Assembly (NCBI GenBank): GCA_943371245.1
Contig: CALRTY020000015.1
Location: 12,932 to 76,931, forward strand
Length of the DNA: 64,000 nucleotides
Source: UBA5018 sp947463165
Lineage (GTDB): Bacteria; Cyanobacteriota; Cyanobacteriia; PCC-6307; Cyanobiaceae
Direction of reading: 5' to 3'
Shown here: positions 25,499-34,801 of the stretch, in pieces
Position numbering within the stretch: position 1 is the first letter of the stretch
Layout: each line of letters begins with the position of its first letter
The notes under the pieces: model-generated
Databases searched by the model: none
What the model was told of the DNA's origin: nothing
What the model saw: the letters and a program-made list of their open reading frames with translations, nothing else
Program-made: the position numbers and the translations under genes

Positions 25499-26077
25499 AT
25501 GGCATTGACGGCCTCAACAATGCTTGCTCTGGGCACGAAAGCCCCGGATTTCCAGCTCACAGAAGTGACCACCGGCGAACAGATCTCACTGCATAGCTTT
25601 TGTGATAAAAAAGCGTTGCTCGTGATGTTTTTGTGTCAGCACTGTCCGTATGTAAAGCATATTCAAGACCACTTGGCTCTGCTGGGTAAAGACTATTTCA
25701 ATAGTGGCCTGGGCATTGTGGCTATCAGCTCCAATGACGCGGCTAAGTATTCGGATGATTGCCCGGAATCCCTGGGTTCAATGGCCAAGCAGCTTCAGTT
25801 CAAGTTCCCATTGCTTTATGACGAAAGCCAGCAGGTTGCCTGGGCATTCACCGCTGCTTGTACGCCGGATTTTTTCCTATTTAACAGTAATCGCCGGCTC
25901 GTGTATCGCGGGCAGCTTGATGATAGTAGGCCCGGCAATGGTAGGCCCGTCACCGGATCGGATTTGCGCAATGCCATTGATGCGGCCCTGCTGGACCAGC
26001 CGGTTTTCGCGGATCAAAAACCCAGCATCGGCTGCAACATTAAATGGAAGCCAGGCCAGGAGCCCAGCTACTCTTAG
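25499..26077 (+). CDS. Thioredoxin-fold (AhpC/TSA-like) protein
   Basis: The 192-aa protein has a peroxiredoxin/thioredoxin-like start (LGTKAPDFQLTEVTTGEQISLHSF) and a CxxC redox site C46-Q-H-C49 followed by PYVKHIQDHL, then IVAISSNDAAKYSDDCPES, FPLLYDESQQVAWAF and the cis-Pro region TPDFFLFN. Such cytosolic proteins reduce disulfides or peroxides; the exact substrate is not deducible. Codon use is AT-richer than in flanking genes, which may mean later acquisition or weak expression. ATG 25499 is preferred; an in-frame TTG at 25481 would add six residues. Upstream, CCTTTGCGC occurs twice 16 bp apart (near 25345). Confidence 0.87.
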   Translation: MALTASTMLALGTKAPDFQLTEVTTGEQISLHSFCDKKALLVMFLCQHCPYVKHIQDHLALLGKDYFNSGLGIVAISSNDAAKYSDDCPESLGSMAKQLQFKFPLLYDESQQVAWAFTAACTPDFFLFNSNRRLVYRGQLDDSRPGNGRPVTGSDLRNAIDAALLDQPVFADQKPSIGCNIKWKPGQEPSYS

Positions 26078-26405
26078 GCTGGATTGCTCTTGGGGCGGGC
26101 TGCTTATTGATTTGGCGGGAGGTGCCCACTGGAGATTTCGGCCAACTCGTGAGTCCAGGTGGGATCAACAACGGCGATTTCGCCGCCCCAGCCAGCTGAG
26201 AGCCATTGCGGCATCAGGGCTCCATTGGGCTTTGCTCGGTTATTCAGAGCTGCCCTAGCTCGAGGGGGGCTAGATGGACAATTTATCGAGCTGCTTTCAG
26301 ATATTTTTATCACTTGATTGTTTGGTCAAGGCCTATGGGATGCCTTTGCTGGATGCCCTGGTGGAATGGCTTGAATTTCTCCAGCGCTTAACGAAGGGAA
26401 TGGGG
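26078..26405. other. 328-bp gap before the SRP RNA gene
   Basis: No supported gene. A minus-strand ORF (26104-26313) and a plus-strand ORF (26274-26465, overlapping the SRP RNA gene) are both short and show no recognisable domain. Confidence 0.5.
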
Positions 26406-26502
26406 GTGACCCGGAGTCCACGCCTGCGTCGAGCATCCCGTGTGGCTGCTGCCTTCCGGTCCTGACCAGGTTTGGGCGTCGGTGCCGCATGGGTCCGAGT
26501 CG
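26406..26502 (-). ncRNA. ffs: Signal recognition particle RNA (4.5S type)
   Basis: The minus strand holds the conserved SRP domain IV: an apical GGTCAGGACCGGAAGGCAGC block (about 26466-26447) with the GGAA tetraloop and the asymmetric internal loop continuing AGCAGCCACA. Flanking arms (CTCGGACCC near 26498 and GGACTCCGGGTC near 26405-26420) can pair into the long rod of a small bacterial SRP RNA. It binds Ffh to target membrane proteins. Ends are estimated to within a few bases. Its 5' end lies just beyond the panB start on the opposite strand. Confidence 0.88.
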
Positions 26503-26539
26503 TTTGGATGCTAGCAATACCGTTTGTGGTTGGCGGCCT

Positions 26540-27358
<819 letters not shown>

Positions 27359-28544
27359 GGGCCAGGCCCTGGGGATCGCTAAGCCGCCAGCGGCTGCCTT
27401 CCAGCAGCAGCAGCCCCTGAGCGGTGAACGGCTCCAGCAGTTGGGCCAACTCCCCCAGCCGCTCCGGCTCCAGGCCCGCTTCCGCCAGCAGTCGCGGCAG
27501 ATGCACCCCCTCCCGCCGCCGCAGGCCCACCAGCAACCGTTCATCGAGGGGCATGCCCTGCCGCCCCGGGGGCAGCTCGCTGGAGGCGGACTGCTGTTGA
27601 GCCGCCAACCAGCGGCCATAGAGCTCCCGGGTGCGAGGTCGGGCCTGGCGCACCCCCCAGGGCGCCGCCGTGGCCCCCATGCCAAAACCCCACCAGCCGG
27701 CTCCACTCCAGTACACGCGGTTATGGCGGGAGGCGTGCCCCGGCAGGGCGTAGTTGGAGATTTCGTAGTGGCCGTAGCCAGCGCCACTCAACAGGGCCTG
27801 GGTGAGCTCCATCAGGTCGGCGGCCAGGTCGCCATCGGGCAGTTGCAGTTGACCGCGCTCCAAGCGGCGGGCGAACACGGTGCCCGGCTCAATCGTCAGG
27901 TCGTAGATGGAGAGATGGGGGGGCTGCAGGTCCGTCGCCTGCAGCAACTGGGAGCGCCAGTGTTCCAGCTGCTGGCCCGGCAGCGCCTGGATCAGGTCCA
28001 GGCTCCAGCTCCGCAGCTCCCCCCGGGCCTGGGCCTGGGCCAGCCAGCTGGCCGCCTCGATCAGATCCTGGCGGCGATGTCGTCGCCCCAGGGAGGCGAG
28101 CACCTGATCATCGAAGTTCTGGCCCCCCAGGCTCACCCGATTCACCCCGGCCCGCAGATAGGCCGCCAGCCGTTGGCGGTCAAAACTGGCTGGATCCAGT
28201 TCCAGGGTGATTTCGGCGCCGGCGGCGATCCCGAAGCGACGCTCCAGGGCCTCGATCAGCGCCAACACCTGGGCGGGAGCGAGCAGCGAGGGGGTGCCGC
28301 CGCCGAAGTAGATGGTGGCCAGGGGTGGGCCGGCATCACTGGCGGCGATCTCCCGCTGGAGCAGGGCCAGATAGGCCTCGATCGAGGCGGCGCCAGGCTC
28401 ACCGGCGGCGGACCCGGCCCGATCCCCCAGGGGCACCACTGGGAAATCGCAATAGAAGCAGCGCCGATGGCAGAACGGGATGTGCAGATAGGCGCTGCGC
28501 GGCGGATGGGGGCCAAGCCCGCAAGCCTCTGGCTGTGCTGCGCT

Positions 28545-28640
28545 TGCTGGGGCAGGGCTTGCGGATGCTGGGCTTGCTTGGGCAGTGCTTGCTTGGGCAG
28601 TGCTTGCAGGGGCAGTGCTTTCGGGCGCAGTGCTGGCGGC
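28545..28640. repeat. 15-bp tandem repeat inside hemW 5' end
   Basis: Variants of a 15-bp unit close to GCAAGCACTGCCCAA (minus strand) are repeated about five to six times, with a few 3-bp-multiple length changes, so the reading frame is preserved. It encodes the ASTAQ-type leader of HemW. Confidence 0.75.
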
Positions 28641-28744
28641 GGGGCTAGAAGGGAGCGACAAGGGCGGTAACCCCCAGCAGGCGAAGGGCGCTGAAATAGG
28701 TCATGCTGCCTGCCTGATCGGACGGCAGCGCGAACACAGCGGGA

Positions 28745-29959
28745 ATGGCCGACTTTTTGATCCTGATCCTGTTTGTGATCTCCGGGGCGGCCGCGGGCTG
28801 GCTGGGGGTGGACCTGCTGCCGGAACAGCTGCTGCTCCAGGTGGACAACCCGGAGGGGCTGCGCCTGGTGCTGGGCGGTTTTGGAGCATTTTTTGGGCTG
28901 ATCGCCGCCATCTTTTTCCAGCAGCTGCGGCGCCGGCTGATGCAGCAGGTGCGCACCATGCCCACCGAGCTGCTGATCAGCCGCTCGGTGGGCTTGATCC
29001 TGGGGCTGTTGGTGGCCAATTTGCTGCTGGCGCCGATTTTGCTGCTGCCCCTGCCCTGGGAGGTGGTGTTCGTGAAGCCGGTGGCGGCGATCCTCAGCAA
29101 CGTTTTCTTCGGGGTATCGGGTTACAACTTGGCGGAGGTGCATGGCCGCACCCTGCTGCGGCTGTTCAACCCCAGCAACACCGAGGCGCTGCTGGTGGCC
29201 GATGGCGTGCTGCTGCCGGCCAGCGCCAAGATCCTGGACACCAGCGCGATCATCGACGGCCGCATCCGCGGGCTGCTCGATTCCGGCCTGCTGGAGGGCC
29301 AGGTGATCGTGGCCCAGTGCGTCATTGACGAATTGCAAGCCCTCGCCGACTCCGCCAACGCCGACAAGCGCGGCCGCGGTCGCCGCGGCCTCAAGCTGCT
29401 CAGTGAGCTGCGGGAGCAGTACGGCCGGCGGCTGGTGGTGAACAGCACCCGCTACGAGGGCCAGGGGGTGGACGAGAAGCTGCTCAAGCTCACCGCCGAC
29501 ACCGGCGGCAACCTGCTGACCGCCGACTACAACCTGGCCAAGGTGGCGGAGGTGCAGGAGCTGCGGGTGCTCAACCTCAGCGAGCTGGTGATCGCCCTGC
29601 GACCGGAGGTGCAGCCCGGCGATGAACTGCAGCTCAAAATCGCCAGAGAAGGCAAGGAGAGCGACCAGGGGGTGGGCTACCTGGATGACGGCACCATGGT
29701 GGTGGTGGAGGGTGCCCGCCAGCGGATCGGTGAACGGGTGCCGGTGATCGTCACCGGCGCCCTGCAAAACCCCACAGGCCGGATCGTCTTCGCCCGCTGT
29801 GAGGGGGAGCCCGCCAGCCCGGCAACCGCCGCCAGCCCAGCCCCAGCGGCCCCGGCTTCCCCCCCTGGCGTCAAGCGGCGGCGCAACGGCAAGGCGGCTG
29901 GCAGCGGCGCCGCCGCTCCCGAGGCCCAGGGGGATCCGGACTCCTCCAGCCCCCGCTAG
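28745..29959 (+). CDS. Membrane PIN-TRAM domain protein (YacL-like)
   Basis: The 404-aa protein has four predicted membrane helices in its first 130 residues (FLILILFVISGAAAGWLGV; VLGGFGAFFGLIAAIFF; VGLILGLLVANLLLAPILL; VAAILSNVFFGVSGY), then a PIN domain with acidic residues in ILDTSAIIDGRI, VIDELQAL and LTADYNLAKVAEV, then a TRAM domain (VQPGDELQLKI to VIVTGALQNPTGRIVFAR) and an Ala/Pro-rich tail. This is the architecture of Bacillus YacL: PIN domains cleave RNA, so a membrane-tethered RNase or RNA-binding regulator is expected. It precedes clpR by 29 nt. Confidence 0.9.
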   Translation: MADFLILILFVISGAAAGWLGVDLLPEQLLLQVDNPEGLRLVLGGFGAFFGLIAAIFFQQLRRRLMQQVRTMPTELLISRSVGLILGLLVANLLLAPILLLPLPWEVVFVKPVAAILSNVFFGVSGYNLAEVHGRTLLRLFNPSNTEALLVADGVLLPASAKILDTSAIIDGRIRGLLDSGLLEGQVIVAQCVIDELQALADSANADKRGRGRRGLKLLSELREQYGRRLVVNSTRYEGQGVDEKLLKLTADTGGNLLTADYNLAKVAEVQELRVLNLSELVIALRPEVQPGDELQLKIAREGKESDQGVGYLDDGTMVVVEGARQRIGERVPVIVTGALQNPTGRIVFARCEGEPASPATAASPAPAAPASPPGVKRRRNGKAAGSGAAAPEAQGDPDSSSPR

Positions 29960-29988
29960 GCTCGCTTCCATTGCCTGAACAGCTGCGC

Positions 29989-30687
29989 ATGTCGGTATCA
30001 GCCCCCTATTACGGCGATTCGGCTGTGATGCGCACCCCACCCCCCGATCTGCCCTCGCTGTTGCTCAAGGAGCGGATCGTCTATCTGGGCCTGCCCCTGT
30101 TCAGCGACGACGATGCCAAGCGCCAGATGGGCATCGATGTCACCGAATTGATCATCGCCCAGCTGCTCTACCTGGAGTTCGACAATCCGGAAAAGCCAAT
30201 CTTCTTTTACATCAACTCCACCGGCACCAGCTGGTATTCCGGCGATGCGATTGGCTTTGAGACAGAGGCTTTCGCCATCTGCGACACCCTGCGTTACGTA
30301 AAGCCACCGGTGCACACCATCTGCATCGGCCAGGCCATGGGCACCGCAGCGATGATCCTCAGCGCCGGCACCAAGGGCCAGCGGGCGGCCCTGCCCCATG
30401 CCTCGATCGTGTTGCACCAGCCCCGCAGTGGCGCCCGCGGCCAGGCCAGCGACATTCAGATCCGGGCCAAGGAGGTGTTGCACAACAAGCACACCATGCT
30501 CGAAATGCTGTCGGCCAACACCGGCAAGAGCGTGGAGCAGTTGTCCAAAGACTCCGACCGCATGACCTACCTCACCGCCGAGGAGGCCAAGGAGTATGGC
30601 CTGATCGATCGGGTGCTCACCAGTCAAAAAGAGCTGCCCAATGCCGCCCTGGTCGATCCCGGGCGCAGCCCGAGCGGCATTGGCTGA
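29989..30687 (+). CDS. clpR: ClpR: inactive ClpP-like protease subunit
   Basis: The 232-aa protein has the ClpP fold (ELIIAQLLYLEFDNPEKPIFFYINS, then AKEYGLIDRVL) but the catalytic serine is absent: where ClpP has AASMG, this reads AMGTA (G118 aligned with Ser), and the GGSVTAG stretch is replaced by TGTSWYSG. The His of LHQP remains. ClpR mixes with ClpP3 in one heptamer-type core with ClpC as unfoldase in cyanobacteria, an essential proteolytic complex. The clpP3 gene follows 195 bp later. ATG 29989 is preferred; TTG 29971 adds six residues. Confidence 0.93.
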   Translation: MSVSAPYYGDSAVMRTPPPDLPSLLLKERIVYLGLPLFSDDDAKRQMGIDVTELIIAQLLYLEFDNPEKPIFFYINSTGTSWYSGDAIGFETEAFAICDTLRYVKPPVHTICIGQAMGTAAMILSAGTKGQRAALPHASIVLHQPRSGARGQASDIQIRAKEVLHNKHTMLEMLSANTGKSVEQLSKDSDRMTYLTAEEAKEYGLIDRVLTSQKELPNAALVDPGRSPSGIG

Positions 30688-30882
30688 GCGGCCCCTTGCC
30701 GCGTCTCGTCTACTCAACCCAACGGCCCCTGATCCAGGCCTGTGCCAGCCCCTGATCTATTCGCTGATCCAGCTGCTGGCAGCAGTGGTAATTGATCCAA
30801 CAGCCCAGCCTGTTTCGATCACCCACCGCAAGCGGTGCCAGCGACCGACCCCCATCCGACCCCTTCCGAGAGCCCTTACGCC

Positions 30883-31485
30883 ATGCCCATCGGCACCCCG
30901 AGTGTTCCCTACCGCCTGCCTGGCAGCCAGTACGAGCGCTGGGTAGACATCTACACGCGTCTGGGGGTGGAGCGAATTCTGTTCCTGGGCTCGGAGGTTA
31001 CCGATGGTGTCGCCAATGCGCTGGTAGCCCAGATGCTCTATCTCGACTCGGAAGACAATTCCAAGCCGATCTATCTGTACATCAACTCCCCGGGGGGTTC
31101 GGTGACCGCCGGCCTGGCGATCTACGACACCATGCAGTATGTGAAGAGTGACGTGGTCACCATCTGCGTGGGCCTGGCCGCCTCCATGGGGGCCTTCCTG
31201 CTGTCGGCCGGCACCAAGGGAAAGCGCCTGGCTCTGCCCCACAGCCGGATCATGATCCACCAACCCCTGGGTGGCACCAGCCAGCGCCAGGCCAGCGATA
31301 TCGAAATCGAAGCGCGCGAGATCCTGCGCATCAAAGACATGCTCAACCAGAGCATGGCCGACATGACCGGCCAGCCCCTGGAAAAGATCGCCAAGGACAC
31401 CGACCGCGACTACTTCCTCAGTGCCGCCGAAGCCAAGGAGTACGGCTTGATCGACCGGGTGATCGCCCATCCCAGCGAGGCCTGA
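30883..31485 (+). CDS. clpP3: ATP-dependent Clp protease subunit ClpP3
   Basis: The 200-aa product from ATG 30883 has the full catalytic set: Ser101 in GLAASMGAFLLSAGTKG, His126 in RIMIHQPLGG, and an Asp in the DTDRDYF region. The oxyanion segment INSPGGSVTAGL is intact. It is the active partner for the preceding ClpR. An in-frame GTG at 30835 would add 16 residues. The number 3 rests on its pairing with clpR, as known in cyanobacteria. Confidence 0.92.
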   Translation: MPIGTPSVPYRLPGSQYERWVDIYTRLGVERILFLGSEVTDGVANALVAQMLYLDSEDNSKPIYLYINSPGGSVTAGLAIYDTMQYVKSDVVTICVGLAASMGAFLLSAGTKGKRLALPHSRIMIHQPLGGTSQRQASDIEIEAREILRIKDMLNQSMADMTGQPLEKIAKDTDRDYFLSAAEAKEYGLIDRVIAHPSEA

Positions 31486-31634
31486 TCGGCTGGGTCTGTG
31501 CCGGTGCCGGCACAGACCGCAGGTAGCTCCTGGGAACTAGGGCTGTGAACGAGCTACCCAGGGATGTGAACCAAGGGCGCCCGTCGGCCGCTTGCGTAAA
31601 TTGGAGCGTTGCTCAGCCCAGACCCGAAGCCTCG

Positions 31635-32630
31635 ATGGCCAAGCTCTATTACGACACCGACGCCGACCTCAGCCTGCTGAACGGCAAGACGGTGGCCATC
31701 GTCGGCTATGGCTCCCAGGGCCACGCCCACGCCCTCAACCTCAAGGACAGCGGTGTGAACGTGGTGGTGGGCCTCTACGAGGGCAGCCGCTCGGCCGAGA
31801 AGGCCAAGGCCGATGGCCTGGAGGTGCTGAGCGTGGCCGACGCCTGCGCCAAGGCCGACTGGATCATGGTGCTGCTGCCAGATGAGTTCCAGAAGGCGGT
31901 TTACGACGCCGAAATCGCGCCCCACCTCAGCGCCGGCAAGGTGCTCAGCTTCGCCCACGGCTTCAACATCCGCTTCGGCTTGATTCAGCCCCCCGCCGAT
32001 GTGGACGTGGTGATGATCGCCCCCAAGGGCCCCGGCCACACCGTGCGCTGGGAATATCAAAACGGCATGGGCGTGCCCGCTCTGTTCGCCATCCATCAAG
32101 ATGCCAGTGGCCAGGCCCGCGAGCTGGCCATGGCCTACGCCAAGGGCATCGGCGGCACCCGCGCCGGCATCCTCGAAACCAACTTCAAGGAGGAGACTGA
32201 AACCGACCTGTTCGGTGAGCAGGCCGTGCTCTGCGGCGGCCTGAGCGAGCTGGTCAAGGCGGGCTTTGAGACCCTGGTGGAAGCCGGCTATCAGCCCGAG
32301 CTGGCCTACTTCGAGTGCCTGCACGAAGTGAAGCTGATCGTGGATCTGATGGTGAAGGGCGGCCTCACCGCCATGCGCGATTCGATCTCCAACACGGCCG
32401 AATACGGCGATTACGTGAGCGGCCCGCGCCTGATCACGGCCGACACCAAGGCCGAGATGAAGCGCATCCTCACCGACATCCAGGACGGCACCTTCGCGCG
32501 CAATTTCGTGGCCGAATGCGAAGCCGGCAAACCGGAGATGAACCGGATCCGGGAGCGGGATTCCCTGCACCCGATCGAGCAGGTGGGCAAGGGCCTGCGC
32601 TCGATGTTCAGCTGGCTGAAGGCGGCCTAG
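31635..32630 (+). CDS. ilvC: Ketol-acid reductoisomerase
   Basis: IlvC (331 aa, class I) converts acetolactate or acetohydroxybutyrate to dihydroxy acids in branched-chain amino acid synthesis, using NADPH and Mg. The Rossmann motif VAIVGYGSQGHAHALNL, then VMIAPKGPGHTVR, the metal site ETDLFGEQAVLCGG and the C-terminal ERDSLHPIEQVG are all present. ATG 31635 (MAKLYYDTDADL) matches the family start; the open frame extends 90 nt upstream without homology. cbiB follows at 32646, only 15 nt away. Confidence 0.97.
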   Translation: MAKLYYDTDADLSLLNGKTVAIVGYGSQGHAHALNLKDSGVNVVVGLYEGSRSAEKAKADGLEVLSVADACAKADWIMVLLPDEFQKAVYDAEIAPHLSAGKVLSFAHGFNIRFGLIQPPADVDVVMIAPKGPGHTVRWEYQNGMGVPALFAIHQDASGQARELAMAYAKGIGGTRAGILETNFKEETETDLFGEQAVLCGGLSELVKAGFETLVEAGYQPELAYFECLHEVKLIVDLMVKGGLTAMRDSISNTAEYGDYVSGPRLITADTKAEMKRILTDIQDGTFARNFVAECEAGKPEMNRIRERDSLHPIEQVGKGLRSMFSWLKAA

Positions 32631-32645
32631 GGCCGCCCTGCTGCT

Positions 32646-33815
32646 GTGCCACTGGCTGCTGCGGTGTCGCTGGCTGTCGCGGTGCCGCTAGCTGCCCTGC
32701 CTAGCGGTGGCGGCATTCCCGGCCTGCCGCTGCTGCTGGTTATCGCCGCCTGCGGTTTGGATCAACTGCTGGGCGACCCCCGCTGGTGCCCGCACCCGGT
32801 GGTGCTGATGGGCTGGTGGATCCGTCAGCTGCGGTTTTTGGCGGAGCGCTGGGCGGCGGATAGCCCCTGGCGACTGCGGCTAGCCGGGGTGTTGATCACG
32901 GCAATCCTGGTGGGCGGCAGCGGGCTGGCGGGCTGGGCCCTGGAGCGCTGGGCCCTGGGGACCTGGGCTCTGCAGACCTGGTCCCAGGCCACCCCCGCCG
33001 GCTTCCGGCCAGGCGTTATGCAGCTGGTGGCACTAGCCCTGCTGGTGATCGCCCTGGCCAGTGCCCTGGCGGGTCGCAGCCTGGAGCAGGCGGTGGCGGC
33101 CGTGCTGCAGGCCCTCGCCGGCGATCGGCAGCAGCGGTTGGAGCTGGCGCGCCAGCGGTTGGCCTGGATCGTGGGCCGCGACACCAGCGACCTGGACGGC
33201 CCGGAGATCCTGAGGGCGGCGGCGGAAACCGCCAGTGAAAACGCTGTCGATGGCCTGTTCGCCCCCCTGTTCTGGATGCTGGTGGGGGCGGCGCTGTGGA
33301 CCCTCGGCCAGCAGTCAGTTGGCCAGCCGATAGGGGGGGCAATCAGCTGGCCGGGGCCCCTGGCCCTGGCCTGGGCCTTTAAGGCCGCCAGCACCCTCGA
33401 TTCGATGCTGGGCTATCGGCACGGCAGGCTGCGCTGGCTGGGCACCGCCGGCGCCAAACTCGACGATCTGCTCACCTGGCTGCCCTGTCGTCTGGTGGCC
33501 CTGAGTCTGCCCCTGGCGGCCGGCCGGCCTGGCCGCTGCCTCGGCCTGCTGCAACAGGCGCTCAAAGATGGCAAGCCGGATCCATCCCCCAACGCCGGCG
33601 TATCCCAGGCGGCCTATGCCCAGCTGCTGGGCATTCAATTGGGGGGCTGGAATCGCTACGGAGAGCAGTTGCGGGCCAAGCCCCTGTTGGCCAGGGGATG
33701 CCCAGCGCCCACGGCCAGCAGCGTTGTGGCCATCCTGGAGCTCACTCGCCGACTAGAAGCCCTATGGCTGCTTCTGGCGGCTGCGTCAGCCCTTTGTCTT
33801 TGGCTAGTATTTTAG
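32646..33815 (+). CDS. cbiB: Adenosylcobinamide-phosphate synthase
   Basis: The 389-aa membrane protein (CbiB/CobD) attaches the aminopropanol arm to cobyric acid in cobamide synthesis. Recognised: LDQLLGDPRWCPHPVVLMGWWI, RDTSDLDGPEILRAAAETASENAVDGLFAPLFW, AFKAASTLDSMLGYR and DDLLTWLPCRLVAL, with several hydrophobic helices between. Picocyanobacteria make pseudocobalamin by this route. The first about 20 residues are low complexity, so the real start may be later than GTG 32646. Confidence 0.92.
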   Translation: MPLAAAVSLAVAVPLAALPSGGGIPGLPLLLVIAACGLDQLLGDPRWCPHPVVLMGWWIRQLRFLAERWAADSPWRLRLAGVLITAILVGGSGLAGWALERWALGTWALQTWSQATPAGFRPGVMQLVALALLVIALASALAGRSLEQAVAAVLQALAGDRQQRLELARQRLAWIVGRDTSDLDGPEILRAAAETASENAVDGLFAPLFWMLVGAALWTLGQQSVGQPIGGAISWPGPLALAWAFKAASTLDSMLGYRHGRLRWLGTAGAKLDDLLTWLPCRLVALSLPLAAGRPGRCLGLLQQALKDGKPDPSPNAGVSQAAYAQLLGIQLGGWNRYGEQLRAKPLLARGCPAPTASSVVAILELTRRLEALWLLLAAASALCLWLVF

Positions 33816-34025
33816 TAATTAACTGGCTAAATAGTCTCTATCAAAATTAAACTATTGCAGCCCTAGCGTTGCATGCTTCTGTCGCCAAGGTATTGAGGTG
33901 GCAATTTCGGATGAATCGCGGGTTTCCGGTTTCTCCCCGGCGGAGCCCCGATCGGGCAATGGGCAGGAGCTTTGTGAGTAGGGGGCTGGATGGCCAGGGG
34001 ATAGATGGGCTACCTGGTGGAGACC

Positions 34026-34703
34026 TCAGTAGGCGCCGCGGTCCTTGGGATCCAGGATTACGGCAATCGTGCGCAAAATTATTCGTATGTCCAGCCAAAA
34101 ATCACGGTAACGGGCGTAGCGCAGATCTAGTTTTACCCGGGTGGAATAGGCGAGGTTGTTGCGGCCGGACACCTGCCACAGTCCAGTGAGGCCAGGGCGG
34201 ACAGCCAACACCTCCTCCATGCAGTCGCCATAGCGCTCCAGCTCGTCGCGCACGATCGGGCGGGGACCCACCACGCTCATTTCGCCTTTGAGTACGTTCC
34301 AGAACTGGGGCAGTTCATCGAGGCTGGAACGCCGTAAGAACTTGCCCAGGGGGGTTATCCGTGGATCGTTTTTGAGCTTGTAATCGTTGCGATACTCCTC
34401 GGCCAGATCCGGCGACTGGGCCAGCAACAGCCCCAGGACATGATCGGCATCGCGACGCATGGTGCGGAATTTGATGCAGCCAAAGCTGCGGTAATCGCGC
34501 CCCACCCGCTGCTGCACGTAGAACACCGGACCGCGGGAGGTGAGCTTCACCATCACCCCCAGCAGCAGGAACAGCGGCGCCCCCAATGAGAGCACTGCCA
34601 GGGAAAACACCAGGTCACCACTGCGTTTCACCATCCTCGATCGCCAGGATTGCAGGCCGATCAACTGCTGGGCACTCAAGGTGCCAGCGCCCAGCTGGGG
34701 CAA
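34026..34703 (-). CDS. Bacterial sugar transferase (initiating phosphoglycosyltransferase)
   Basis: The 225-aa protein is a monotopic phosphoglycosyltransferase like the C-terminal domain of WcaJ/WbaP: a basic start VKRSGDLVFSLAVLSLGAPLF with one membrane helix, then IKFRTMRRDADH, ITPLGKFLRRSSLDELPQFWNVLKGEMSVVGPRP with the catalytic Asp-Glu, and a closing VRPGLTGLWQVSGRNN. It loads the first sugar phosphate on undecaprenyl phosphate for exopolysaccharide or O-antigen. The GT4 gene 98 bp upstream on the same strand is the likely next step. Over 200 bp of AT-rich DNA downstream (33816-34025) show nothing. Confidence 0.92.
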   Translation of the reverse strand: MPQLGAGTLSAQQLIGLQSWRSRMVKRSGDLVFSLAVLSLGAPLFLLLGVMVKLTSRGPVFYVQQRVGRDYRSFGCIKFRTMRRDADHVLGLLLAQSPDLAEEYRNDYKLKNDPRITPLGKFLRRSSLDELPQFWNVLKGEMSVVGPRPIVRDELERYGDCMEEVLAVRPGLTGLWQVSGRNNLAYSTRVKLDLRYARYRDFWLDIRIILRTIAVILDPKDRGAY

Positions 34704-34801
34704 GGTTGCGGGCAGGGAAGAGAGGGCCAGGGTTCCAGTGGCGCTTTGACCAGTACAGAGATTAAAAATTCAGCGGCTAGCCAACCAGCCTGAGCGGTCA
34801 C

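Noticed and set aside
26104..26313. 69-codon minus-strand ORF in the gap before the SRP RNA
   Set aside because: Second half looks protein-like, but there is no start signal, homology or neighbour support; perhaps a gene relic.
26274..26465. 63-codon ORF with GAGGGGGG upstream
   Set aside because: Its 3' third runs antisense through the SRP RNA gene and the sequence shows no domain.
28256..30040. 594-codon minus-strand ORF across hemW start and the PIN-TRAM gene
   Set aside because: Overlaps two well supported genes and the repeat; no domain.
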